From contig JAKADE010000036.1 in NCBI GenBank assembly GCA_021820785.1, forward strand, positions 1 to 8,178: a DNA stretch of 8,178 bases, given 5' to 3'. A model generated the notes under the pieces. It did not search any database and was not told where the DNA came from. It was given only the letters and a program-made list of their open reading frames with translations. This DNA comes from Pseudomonadota bacterium (GTDB lineage Bacteria > Pseudomonadota > Gammaproteobacteria > Steroidobacterales > Steroidobacteraceae). The translations under genes were made by a program, and so were the position numbers. Positions within the stretch are counted from its first letter, which is position 1. The number at the start of each line of letters is the position of its first letter. Shown one piece after another: positions 1-6,965 of this stretch.

Positions 1-1266
1 ATCTGGCTGCTCGAGCCCGGGCACGCCGGCGCGCCGGGCGATGTGCTCGATCATGACGATGACATCATCGATCAGCAGACCGATCGCCGCGGCGATGCCG
101 CCGAGCGTCATGATGTTGAAGGTCATGCCGAACAGCGACAGCAGCAGCACGGTGATCAGCACCGACAGCGGCACCACCACCATCGCCACCAGCGTGACCC
201 GCCAGTTGCGCAGAAACGCCAGCAGCACCAGCGCGGCGAACACCAGGCCGATCAGGATCGCCTCTTCGAGCGCGGCGATCGAGGAGCCGACCATCTGGGT
301 CTGGTCGTACCACTTGTACAGGTGGATCGACTTCGGCTGGGTCTTCATGAACGCCGCGAGGCGCTGCTTGACCTTGCGCGCCAGGCTGATCGAGTCGGCG
401 TTGTCCTGCTGGTAGACATCGAAGGTCACCGCCGGCCTGCCGTTGTCATCGACCAGCAGCCACTGCGGCACCGTGCCCATCGTGATCTTGGCGATGTCCC
501 CGAGGCGCACGATGCCGTTGGCCGCGGTGCGCAGCGCGACCCGGCGCACCGAGTGCAGCGACGTGAACGCGTTGTTGTTGATCGCAAGATACAGCAGGTC
601 GTTGTCCTCGAGCCGTCCGACGGCCTGCACGACATTGGTCTGCGCGAGCGCCTGCGAGACCTGTGCGAGCGTCAGGCCGAAGGCGCGCAGCTTCTCCTCG
701 TTGACCGACACCTGCACCTCGGGCGTCGCTCCGCCGAGCACCCCGACGCGCCGTACGCCGGGAATGCCGGTGAGCAGCGGAGTGATCTCGTACTTCGCGA
801 GCTGGCGCAGCGCCGTCGGCGGCACGGTCCTGGAGATGAGCGCGTACGAGACGAACGGCATGATGACGTTCGGGCTCATCTGGATGACGTCGTAGCTGGT
901 GCCCTTCGGCAGCGTCGGCAGTTCCTGCGCAAGCGCCGCGTCGACCGCGAGCAGCGCCTGGTTCATGTTCGAGCCCCAGGGGAAATCGACGTAAATCTGG
1001 GCCGAGCCGCGCGAGGTCGTGGAGGTCACGTTCTGCGCCCCGGGGATGGCGCGGGTGACCTGCTCGAGCGGCTCGGTCACGTCGACCAGCATCTGGCGCG
1101 CCGGCATGCTACCGGTGCTCACCTCGATGCGGATGCGCGGAAAGCTGGTCACCGGGAACAGCCCGACCGGCAGCGAGATCGCCGCGAACACCCCGGCGAG
1201 CGCCAACGCAAAGGCAATCGTCAGGAGCGAGCGGCGGTGCCGCTCGACCCACTCGGAGAAACTCAC
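1..1266 (-). CDS. RND efflux pump inner-membrane subunit (partial, N-terminal 422 residues)
   Basis: Proton-driven inner-membrane transporter of a tripartite efflux complex. The reading frame starts at GTG 1266-1264 and stays open to base 1, so the C-terminal part (usually another 600 or so residues) is outside the window. Visible parts in order: a short cytoplasmic N-terminus (SFSEWVERHRRS), TM1 (about residues 14-34), the first periplasmic porter and docking region (about 35-335), then TM2 to TM4 from about 340 on (for example LIGLVFAALVLLAFL). TM4 carries GLLIDDVIVMIEH with Asp400 and Asp401, matching the AcrB D407/D408 proton-relay pair, and Glu407. CzcA/CusA metal pumps, as I recall them, have D-G-A or D-A-A there, so a drug-type or unclassified RND pump is more likely than a metal exporter. 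The start overlaps the adaptor stop by 4 nt (GTGA), implying translational coupling. Family is near certain; substrate unknown. Confidence 0.93.
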   Translation of the reverse strand, partial: MSFSEWVERHRRSLLTIAFALALAGVFAAISLPVGLFPVTSFPRIRIEVSTGSMPARQMLVDVTEPLEQVTRAIPGAQNVTSTTSRGSAQIYVDFPWGSNMNQALLAVDAALAQELPTLPKGTSYDVIQMSPNVIMPFVSYALISRTVPPTALRQLAKYEITPLLTGIPGVRRVGVLGGATPEVQVSVNEEKLRAFGLTLAQVSQALAQTNVVQAVGRLEDNDLLYLAINNNAFTSLHSVRRVALRTAANGIVRLGDIAKITMGTVPQWLLVDDNGRPAVTFDVYQQDNADSISLARKVKQRLAAFMKTQPKSIHLYKWYDQTQMVGSSIAALEEAILIGLVFAALVLLAFLRNWRVTLVAMVVVPLSVLITVLLLSLFGMTFNIMTLGGIAAAIGLLIDDVIVMIEHIARRAGVPGLEQPD

Positions 1267-2321
1267 GGGGTGGTCCCCGGCTCGCCGGGTCTGGCGATGC
1301 GGATGTGCATGCCGTTATCGAGCTGATAATCCCCGGCGAGCACCACCGGGGCGTGTGGATCGAGCGCCCCGGCGATGATGTCCTGATCGTCGTACTCGTC
1401 GAGTACGCGCACCGGCACCTTGCGCGCAACGCCCTCGACCGCCTGCACCACGTACGGGGCGCCACGCTCGTTGACCAGCAGCGCCGCATGCGGCACGAGG
1501 AACCCCCTCACCTCGGCGGTGGTGATGCGCGCACGCGCCACCTGTCCCGGGATGAACCTGCCGGCCGGCAGTGCGATCTGCACCGGCACCAGCCCGGTGT
1601 TGGGCGTGCTCGCCGCGCCGCTCATCGCGACCCGGGCGTGCACCCAGTCGTCCGATCCTGTGGCCTGCACGACCGCCGAATCTCCGACGGCGATGCTGAA
1701 GGCCTGGGACGGCACCACGCCAGCGGCCAGCACCAGGTGATCCGGGGAGGCGAGCGTCAGCACCGGGGAACCCATGCTTACGATCGAGCCGGTGAGCGCT
1801 GTGAGCCCCGTGACCACGGCGGCGAACGGTGCGCGCAGCACCTGCGGGCCGCCGGCGCCCGTGGCGCGCAGCGCGGCGAGATTGGCCTCGGCGTCCAGCT
1901 CGGACTTCTCGGCCGCAGCGAGCTGCTCATTGGTCGCCAGATGCAGGCTGTAGAGCTTGCGCGTGCTGCGTACCAGCGCGCGCGCGACCCGCAGCGAGGA
2001 GAGTCCCTGGTGATAGGCCGCCGCCGACTGCGGGCTCGGCAGGATCTCGACGAGCTTCGCGCCGGCGGCCACGCGCTGCCCGACCCGCACGTACACCGTG
2101 CCGATGACGCCGGACTCCGCGGCCATCATGGCGCGCCCGCCGGTGTTGCTCGGCTCCACCGTTCCGTAGGCGACCACCACGTGCGGCAGGCTGCCGCTGC
2201 GCAGCGGCGTCAACGTCACCAGCACGCTCGGGCTGACGGCAGCCGCCGCGCACGCCGGCAGCGGCACCGCCGTGGCGGTGAGCGCAAGACAGAGCACTCC
2301 GAAGATCGTTCGGCGGATCAT
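1263..2321 (-). CDS. HlyD/MFP-family periplasmic adaptor of the RND pump
   Basis: Membrane fusion protein linking the RND pump to the outer-membrane channel. It is 352 residues long, normal for the family. Residues 1-27 form an export signal (MIRRT, then a hydrophobic core). Cys24 in LPAC could be a lipidation site, but Pro at -2 makes this weak and a signal peptidase I site at the following alanines is equally possible. Next come a first lipoyl half (about 62-94, with GTVYVRVGQRV and a G-x-K-L turn), an alpha-helical hairpin (about 97-152, Ala/Leu/Arg-rich), a second lipoyl half (about 158-190, APFAAVVTG), a beta-barrel (about 190-270) and a membrane-proximal domain. The ATG at 2321 is preferred over a GTG/ATG extension to 2387 because GAGG sits 5 nt upstream, the signal peptide begins there, and the longer frame overlaps the upstream gene. 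It lies 10 nt after the channel gene. No Met- or His-rich metal-binding segment is seen. Confidence 0.92.
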   Translation of the reverse strand: MIRRTIFGVLCLALTATAVPLPACAAAAVSPSVLVTLTPLRSGSLPHVVVAYGTVEPSNTGGRAMMAAESGVIGTVYVRVGQRVAAGAKLVEILPSPQSAAAYHQGLSSLRVARALVRSTRKLYSLHLATNEQLAAAEKSELDAEANLAALRATGAGGPQVLRAPFAAVVTGLTALTGSIVSMGSPVLTLASPDHLVLAAGVVPSQAFSIAVGDSAVVQATGSDDWVHARVAMSGAASTPNTGLVPVQIALPAGRFIPGQVARARITTAEVRGFLVPHAALLVNERGAPYVVQAVEGVARKVPVRVLDEYDDQDIIAGALDPHAPVVLAGDYQLDNGMHIRIARPGEPGTTP

Positions 2322-2331
2322 GGCGTCCTCG

Positions 2332-3774
2332 TTATATCTGGGCGGCCGGGACAATGCGGACCTGCGGCAGTCCGAGCCCGAGCTCAAGAGTGATGGCGAT
2401 GCGCACCTGGCCGAGCGTACGCTCGAGCGTGTCGACCTCGAGCCGCCGCGCGAGCGCGGCCGTCAGGTAGTCGGCGAGCGAGCGCTCATCGAGGTCCCCG
2501 CGCGCGTAGGCATGTTGGGCGGACCGAGCGAGCTGCTGCGCTGCGAGTGCGGCGCGGTGCGCCTGGTGCGCCGCGTGACGCAGCCGGCGGATCTGCACCG
2601 CGAGCGCGCGCACCGTGCCGACCGCGGCGTCGAGGCGCGCCTGGTACTGGGCGTGCAGCACGAGGCGGGTGGCCCGGGCTGCGGCAATCTGGCCCTGGTT
2701 GCGATCGAAGATCGGCAGATCGAACTGGGCGGTGGGGCCGCCGTTGCGGACGTTGCCGTTGTCCTGGTCCCACTGCGCCCCGAGCACCAGGGCGGGAAAC
2801 TGTCCGATGATCGCGGTGCGCACGTTCTCGTCCGCCGAGTGATAGCCCATCTTCAGCGCCACTAGGTCCGGGCGGCGATCGCTGAGCGAGGCGAGCAGCG
2901 GCGCGAGGTGGCGCGGCAGCGCGGTGGCGCGCGGGGCGGCGATGGGGAAGCGCACGTCCGGCGCGAGCCCGAGAAGCGCATCGAGCGCCTGCCAGGCGCG
3001 CAGCTGCGCCAGTGCGAGGTTCGCCAGCGTCTGGTCGGCGCTCGCCTTGGCCGCGAGGATCGGTGCGAGCGTACGCAGGTCGAGACTGCCGCTCGCCGCG
3101 GCCGCGTGTGCGGCGCGCGCTTCCCGGTCGAGCAGCTGTGTCTCGTGGCGGCTGGCGCGCAGCGCATCGCGCCCCCAATACAAATAGACCGCGAGGACGC
3201 GCGCCTGCTGCGCCGTCTGCCATTCACGCCACAGCAGGTCGGCGTTGACCTGCTCGAAGGCATCGTGGGCCGCCTCGACCCGGGTGTGGTACGTGATGAT
3301 CGACTTCACGTCCTCGGCGAGCGTGGCGGTCCAGGATGGCGCCACGCCAGCGCCGCCGAGCTGCGGCTCGTAGACCACGCCCGCGACGGGATTGGGCAGG
3401 AGCGAGGCCTGCAGCAGGCTCGCCTGGGCGCCGGCCAGATATCCGCTTTCGGTGCGCAGCGCCGGATCGTTCAGCACGGCGAGCAGCCCGATGTCGCTCG
3501 GCCGCAGCGGACGATTCACCCGGATGCGCCGCGGCGACGCTCCGGGGGCCAGCGGTGGCACCTCGGTACGCAGCTCGCTCAGGGCCCCTGCCAGATGCGC
3601 CCGGCGGGGCAGCGGCAGGGCGTGGTAGGTGGCGCAGCCGCCGATCAGGGCTGCCGCGGCGAGCGTGCCGAGGCCGCCGAGCCGTCGCGCTAGACCTCCG
3701 CCGGAAGCCCGCCGGTCCCGGCCGGTACGGGTCGAGCGGGCCGCTGCCGGGTCAGAACCGCCATTGCCGTGCAT
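2332..3774 (-). CDS. Outer-membrane efflux channel lipoprotein (TolC/CusC/NodT family)
   Basis: Outer-membrane channel of the tripartite pump, 480 residues, typical for the OMF family. A basic N-terminus and a hydrophobic stretch (about 32-46) end in the lipobox LIGGC with Cys47 as the predicted lipidated residue, as in CusC/OprM-type channels. The mature part shows two outer-membrane-efflux-protein repeats rich in long Ala/Leu/Arg/Gln helices: the first begins near LRPSDIGLLAVLNDPALR, the second near SDRRPDLVALKMGYHSADENV, followed by FPALVLGAQWD and FDLPIFDRNQGQIAAAR, a highly typical OMF block. The start at 3774 has GGAAG 5 nt upstream. An ATG at 3855 would add 27 residues but lacks a well-spaced ribosome site. 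Cys47 lies unusually far from the start, and I see no alternative GTG/TTG closer to it. The frame is open as far as 4629, but that part is antisense to the regulator gene and is not real. First gene of the minus-strand operon. Confidence 0.92.
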   Translation of the reverse strand: MHGNGGSDPAAARSTRTGRDRRASGGGLARRLGGLGTLAAAALIGGCATYHALPLPRRAHLAGALSELRTEVPPLAPGASPRRIRVNRPLRPSDIGLLAVLNDPALRTESGYLAGAQASLLQASLLPNPVAGVVYEPQLGGAGVAPSWTATLAEDVKSIITYHTRVEAAHDAFEQVNADLLWREWQTAQQARVLAVYLYWGRDALRASRHETQLLDREARAAHAAAASGSLDLRTLAPILAAKASADQTLANLALAQLRAWQALDALLGLAPDVRFPIAAPRATALPRHLAPLLASLSDRRPDLVALKMGYHSADENVRTAIIGQFPALVLGAQWDQDNGNVRNGGPTAQFDLPIFDRNQGQIAAARATRLVLHAQYQARLDAAVGTVRALAVQIRRLRHAAHQAHRAALAAQQLARSAQHAYARGDLDERSLADYLTAALARRLEVDTLERTLGQVRIAITLELGLGLPQVRIVPAAQI

Positions 3775-3939
3775 CGCTACTTCCGTTTCTCCAGACCGAC
3801 AAAACCCCGGGGACCGGATCCGCAGCGCGGCCGGCGCGGACACATTGCCAGCCATTGCTGACCAAGTCCTGACGAGCGCCGCAGGCGCCCGGCGCGGATA
3901 ATAGGCCCTGACCGGGCCCCTCCCCCCGGCGTGAGCCCC
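3775..3939. promoter_or_regulatory. Divergent control region between efflux operon and two-component genes
   Basis: This 165-bp gap separates the start of the efflux operon (minus) from the regulator gene (plus), so it should carry both promoters. On the plus strand GATAAT at 3897-3902 is a plausible -10 box, about 37 nt before the regulator ATG. I do not find a good -35 at 16-18 nt from it, which would suit an activated promoter. I cannot place a convincing sigma-70 promoter for the minus strand. The tandem CATTGC element is listed separately. The position is well supported; the individual boxes are weak. Confidence 0.5.
3843..3858. promoter_or_regulatory. Tandem CATTGC-N4-CATTGC, candidate response-regulator site
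   Basis: CATTGC occurs twice with a 10-bp period (3843-3848 and 3853-3858). OmpR/PhoB-family regulators bind as head-to-tail dimers to two 6-7 bp half-sites spaced 10-11 bp apart, so the geometry fits the regulator encoded next door. A degenerate copy, CATTGC-N4-CATCGC, lies at 3762-3777 across the channel start codon. The binding role is inferred. Confidence 0.4.
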
Positions 3940-4620
3940 ATGAGAATACTGCTGGTCGAGGATCACCAGGCCATCCGCGAGATGATCGCCGATCATCTGC
4001 GCGAGCGTGGCTTCGCCATCGATGCGTTCGACCGCGGCGAGCGGGCGCTCGCCGGGGCGCGCATCGCGCCGGTCGACGCGGTGGTGCTGGACCTGGGGCT
4101 GCCGGACATGGACGGCATGCAGCTGCTCTCGCAGCTGCGCGCGCTGCAGCCGCAAGTCCCGGCGGTGATCGTCACGGCACGCGACGGCGTGGAGGAGCGG
4201 CTGCTCGGGCTGAACTCCGGCGCCGACGACTACATCGTCAAGCCGTTCAACCTGCTCGAACTCGAGGCGCGCCTGCGGGCGGTGCTGCGCCGCGTCGGCA
4301 GCCGGCGCGAGACCCGTTACACGCTCGGGGAAATCACCTTCGATACGGTCAGCCGCGAGGCCACCGTGCTCGGCAAGCCGCTCGATCTGACCCGCCGCGA
4401 GGCAGCCCTGCTCGAGGAGCTGCTGCGGGTGCCGGGCCAGGTGATCACCAAGGATCGCCTGGAAGATCGCCTCTACGCCCTGGAGGATGCCGGCAGCACC
4501 AACGCCCTGGAGGCGGCCGTCTCGCGACTGCGGCGCAAGCTCGCCGGTGCGCACGCCACCGTCTCCATCGAAACGAAGTGGGGCATCGGCTATCGCCTGG
4601 TCGAGGGACCCTCTCCGTGA
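3940..4620 (+). CDS. OmpR-family response regulator
   Basis: DNA-binding partner of the kinase that follows; 226 residues, the usual size. The receiver domain (1-115) has the acidic pocket Glu7/Asp8, phospho-acceptor Asp51 in VVLDLGLPDMDG, Thr79 (VTAR) and Lys101 in DDYIVKPF, so all catalytic positions are intact. The C-terminal winged helix (about 127-222) has LTRREAALLEEL, the recognition helix region NALEAAVSRLRRKL and the final hairpin KWGIGYRL. It most resembles the QseB/PmrA/TctD group. ATG 3940 is chosen because MRILLVEDH is the canonical family start; an in-frame GTG at 3931 would add only MSP. It is divergent from the efflux operon and overlaps the kinase gene by 4 nt. Control of the neighbouring pump is a context inference. 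Confidence 0.94.
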   Translation: MRILLVEDHQAIREMIADHLRERGFAIDAFDRGERALAGARIAPVDAVVLDLGLPDMDGMQLLSQLRALQPQVPAVIVTARDGVEERLLGLNSGADDYIVKPFNLLELEARLRAVLRRVGSRRETRYTLGEITFDTVSREATVLGKPLDLTRREAALLEELLRVPGQVITKDRLEDRLYALEDAGSTNALEAAVSRLRRKLAGAHATVSIETKWGIGYRLVEGPSP

Positions 4621-6095
4621 GCCGCGCACACAGCCTGCGCCTGCGGCTGCTGGGGGTGATGTTCGCGCTGTTCGCGCTCGGACTCGGCGCCTCGTTCGTG
4701 TCCTATCGGCTCGAGGTGCACAACGTCATTGCCGGCCTGCGGGCCAGTACGCTGCAGAACCAGGCGCGCGAGCTCCTCGAGGCGCTGCGCTTCGATCGCG
4801 CCGGCGTGCTGAAAGTCCGCCTGCCCCAGGACTGGGCCCAGGTCTACGCCGATCCCTCGCGCCGGTTCACCTTCACGGTCTTCGGCGCCGATCACCGCCC
4901 GATCGCGACCTCCGCGAACCTTCCCGCGCCCCTGCCCTACATCCCGGTCGATGCGCGCGGTCCGGTCGGCCCGGTGGAGTTCATCGGCGTCGGTGCCGCG
5001 AAGCAACCCATCGTCGCGGCCCGCGGGCCGGGCGGACTGACGGTCGTGGTCGCCCGCTACCGCATGAGCCGCGGCACCCTGGTCGACAGTCTGTTCGCCG
5101 AGGACTCCGAGCACGTCTCGGTGCTCATCGTCTTTGCCGTGCTCGCGCTCGGCCTGATGTGGCTGATCAGCGGCTGGAGCCTGCAGCCGATCGAGCGCGC
5201 CTCGCGCGAAGCGGCGCGGGTCGGCCCCCGCGAACCGGATCTGCGCATCTCCGCCGGCGGCCTGCCGCGCGAAATCCAGCCGCTCGTGGAGGCCGTCAAC
5301 GGCGCGCTCGACCGGCTCTCGCGGGCCTATGCGGTCGAGCGGCGACTCACGGCCGATGCGGCCCACGAGCTGCGCACGCCGCTCGCGGTGCTGAATCTGC
5401 GCCTGCAGCGGGCGCGCCTGACGGGCACCACGGACTGGCCGGCGGTCGAGCGCGAGTTGAGCCAGATGGGCCGCCTGGTCGATCAGCTGATCGACCTGGC
5501 GCGCAAGGAGTCGCTCTCCTACGAGCCGCACGGGGAGCAGTGGCCGAGGTTGAACCTCTCGCGTCTGACGCGCGAGGCCGCCGCCCAGGTCCTGCCCTTG
5601 ATGGAAGCCCAGGGCCGGCGTCTGGAGATGCACGTGCCGGATATCGTCGAGATCACCGGCCGGGCCGATGATCTGCGCGACATGGTGCGCAACCTGCTCG
5701 ACAACGCCCTGGTGCACGGTGAGGGCACCGTCAGTGTGCGTATCGTGCCGCCTCCCGTGCCGTACGGGATGATCCGGATCGAAGTGCGCGACGAGGGCCA
5801 TGGCGTCCCCGCCGGCCAGGAGGAATCGGTGTTCGAGCGCTTCCACCGCATCAACGCCCAGGCTCCCGGCTCGGGACTCGGCCTCGCCATCGTCCGCCAG
5901 GTGGCCCGCAGCCATGGCGGCGATGCCCGCTTCTCCCCCGGCGAAGGGCGCATCATCGTGCAGCTGCCCGCCGCAGGCGCCCCCGAAATGGCGTCCCGGG
6001 CGCGCACGCGGTTGAAATCCTCCGCCGACGCCCCGATGCTGCAGCGAGTGCGTACGGAGAACGATGATGATCGAAGTCAGCCTGAACACCTTTGA
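4617..6095 (+). CDS. Sensor histidine kinase (QseC/TctE-like) of the two-component pair
   Basis: Membrane sensor that autophosphorylates and passes phosphate to the adjacent regulator. 492 residues: TM1 about 10-30, a periplasmic sensor region of about 135 residues (31-166) that I cannot match to a ligand, TM2 about 167-188, HAMP linker about 189-240, H-box DAAHELRTPLAVL with phospho-accepting His250, N-box RNLLDNALVHG with Asn359 and Asn363, G1 box DEGHGVP from Asp392, F-box FERFH and G2 box GSGLGLAIV from Gly418. All catalytic motifs are intact. The GTG start at 4617 overlaps the regulator stop (GTGA) and has GAGGGA just upstream; a further in-frame start at 4578 lies inside the regulator gene. 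After the last conserved strand (IIVQLPAAG) there is an extra tail of about 40 low-complexity residues that runs 32 nt into the next gene. Confidence 0.94.
   Translation: MSRAHSLRLRLLGVMFALFALGLGASFVSYRLEVHNVIAGLRASTLQNQARELLEALRFDRAGVLKVRLPQDWAQVYADPSRRFTFTVFGADHRPIATSANLPAPLPYIPVDARGPVGPVEFIGVGAAKQPIVAARGPGGLTVVVARYRMSRGTLVDSLFAEDSEHVSVLIVFAVLALGLMWLISGWSLQPIERASREAARVGPREPDLRISAGGLPREIQPLVEAVNGALDRLSRAYAVERRLTADAAHELRTPLAVLNLRLQRARLTGTTDWPAVERELSQMGRLVDQLIDLARKESLSYEPHGEQWPRLNLSRLTREAAAQVLPLMEAQGRRLEMHVPDIVEITGRADDLRDMVRNLLDNALVHGEGTVSVRIVPPPVPYGMIRIEVRDEGHGVPAGQEESVFERFHRINAQAPGSGLGLAIVRQVARSHGGDARFSPGEGRIIVQLPAAGAPEMASRARTRLKSSADAPMLQRVRTENDDDRSQPEHL
6012..6040 (+). promoter_or_regulatory. 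Weak candidate promoter for the chaperedoxin gene
   Basis: Inside the kinase 3' end, TTGAAA (6012-6017, 5 of 6 matches to the -35 consensus) is followed after 17 nt by GATGCT (6035-6040, only 3 of 6 matches to the -10). It would start transcripts a few bases before the GGAG at 6056-6059. It could give the downstream gene expression independent of the kinase operon, but such matches also occur by chance. Confidence 0.22.
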
Positions 6096-6933
6096 GCAGG
6101 AAGTCCTCGCCGCCTCGCGGCAGCTGCCGGTCCTGGTGGATTTCTGGGCGCCGTGGTGCGGACCGTGTCGCGCCCTAGGTCCGGTGCTGGAGCGGCTCGA
6201 GGCCAGTTATTCAGGGCGCTTCAAGCTGGTGAAGGTCAACTCCGACGAGAACCCTGAACTGTCCGAGAAGTTCATGGTCCGCAGCATTCCGTATGTCCTC
6301 GCCTTCGTCGATGGCAACCCGGTCGACGGCTTCATCGGGGCGCTGCCGGAGAGCCAGATCCGGCCGTTCCTCGACCGGCTGCTGCCCGGCTCGTCCGAGG
6401 CGGAACGGCGACGCGGACATCAGCTCATCGGCGCCGGGGATTTTGCCGGCGCCGTGGCGGCCTTTTCCAGGGCGATCGAAGCTGATGCGGAGAACGACGA
6501 GGCGAAACTGGACCTTGCCGATGTCCTGCTGAACCGTCTGCCGACGCCGCCGGAGTCCCAACAGCTCGAACGCGCCGCACAGACCCTCGCCACGCTTGGA
6601 CCGCGGGGTCAGGCCGATGCGCGCGCCGCGGCGCTGAAGACCCGTCTGGAAAGTCTGGAAGAAGCGGCCGCACTGCCCGACCTCGACACGCTGCGCGCGC
6701 AGGTCGCCGCCAACGGGGCAGACCTGAAAGCTCGATCGGCACTGGCGCAACGCTACATCGCCAGTGGCGAACACGCGAAGGCGCTCGAAGAACTGCTCGA
6801 GATCATCAAGCGCGACCGACAATACGACGGCGGCGCGGCCCGGCAATCCTTCCTCTCCGTCCTCGAACTGGCGAGCGGTGCGCCGGCCCTGGTCTCCGAG
6901 TATCGCAAGCGGCTCTCGAGCGTTCTGAACTGA
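6064..6933 (+). CDS. cnoX: Thioredoxin-TPR chaperedoxin (CnoX/YbbN family) with intact CGPC site
   Basis: Cytoplasmic protein joining a thioredoxin fold to a TPR-like tail. 289 residues, close to E. coli CnoX (about 284). The thioredoxin domain (1-108) has VDFWAPWCGPC with redox cysteines Cys32 and Cys35 and cis-Pro76 in RSIPYVLAF. The C-terminal part (about 112-285) is helical with TPR-like repeats (AGDFAGAVAAFSRAIEADAENDEAKLDLADVLL recast as two helices; later ASGEHAKALEELLEIIKRDR). CnoX family members hold stress-damaged, over-oxidised proteins and pass them to GroEL/DnaK. E. coli CnoX lacks the first active-site cysteine, while other family members keep CGPC and also reduce substrates; this one is of the latter type. 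Two starts, ATG 6064 and ATG 6067, follow GGAG 6056-6059; 6067 has the more usual spacing. The gene overlaps the kinase end by 32 nt in another frame. Confidence 0.9.
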   Translation: MMIEVSLNTFEQEVLAASRQLPVLVDFWAPWCGPCRALGPVLERLEASYSGRFKLVKVNSDENPELSEKFMVRSIPYVLAFVDGNPVDGFIGALPESQIRPFLDRLLPGSSEAERRRGHQLIGAGDFAGAVAAFSRAIEADAENDEAKLDLADVLLNRLPTPPESQQLERAAQTLATLGPRGQADARAAALKTRLESLEEAAALPDLDTLRAQVAANGADLKARSALAQRYIASGEHAKALEELLEIIKRDRQYDGGAARQSFLSVLELASGAPALVSEYRKRLSSVLN

Positions 6934-6958
6934 GGCGATCGGCACGCCCGATCACGCC
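6934..6958. terminator. Small inverted repeat between convergent genes, possible bidirectional terminator
   Basis: Directly after the chaperedoxin stop, GATCGG (6937-6942) pairs with CCGATC (6948-6953) around a 5-nt loop. GGCG/CGCC flanks can extend the stem with a 2-nt bulge. It fills most of the 32-nt gap before the convergent Uma2 stop. No T-tract follows on either strand, so intrinsic termination would be weak. Confidence 0.35.
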
Positions 6959-6965
6959 AGAGCGA

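Noticed and set aside
43..2393. Long plus-strand frames (43-1326 and 1305-2393) opposite the pump and adaptor genes.
   Set aside because: Arg/His/Asp-rich shadows with no domain; the minus strand has recognised RND and HlyD proteins with coupled starts.
1..3774. Calling the efflux operon a CusABC or CzcABC metal exporter.
   Set aside because: The pump has the Asp-Asp pair of drug-type RND proteins, and the adaptor lacks Met- or His-rich metal-binding segments. Substrate left open.
3775..4629. Reading the channel gene as a 765-residue protein starting at 4629 on the minus strand.
   Set aside because: The extra 285 residues are antisense to an intact response regulator with all catalytic residues, and lack a signal peptide at the start. 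The lipobox and ribosome site support the start at 3774.
4590..6089. A 499-residue open frame on the minus strand opposite the kinase gene.
   Set aside because: The sense strand encodes a complete kinase with every motif. The antisense frame has His/Gln/Asp/Arg-rich low-complexity composition typical of GC-rich shadow frames.
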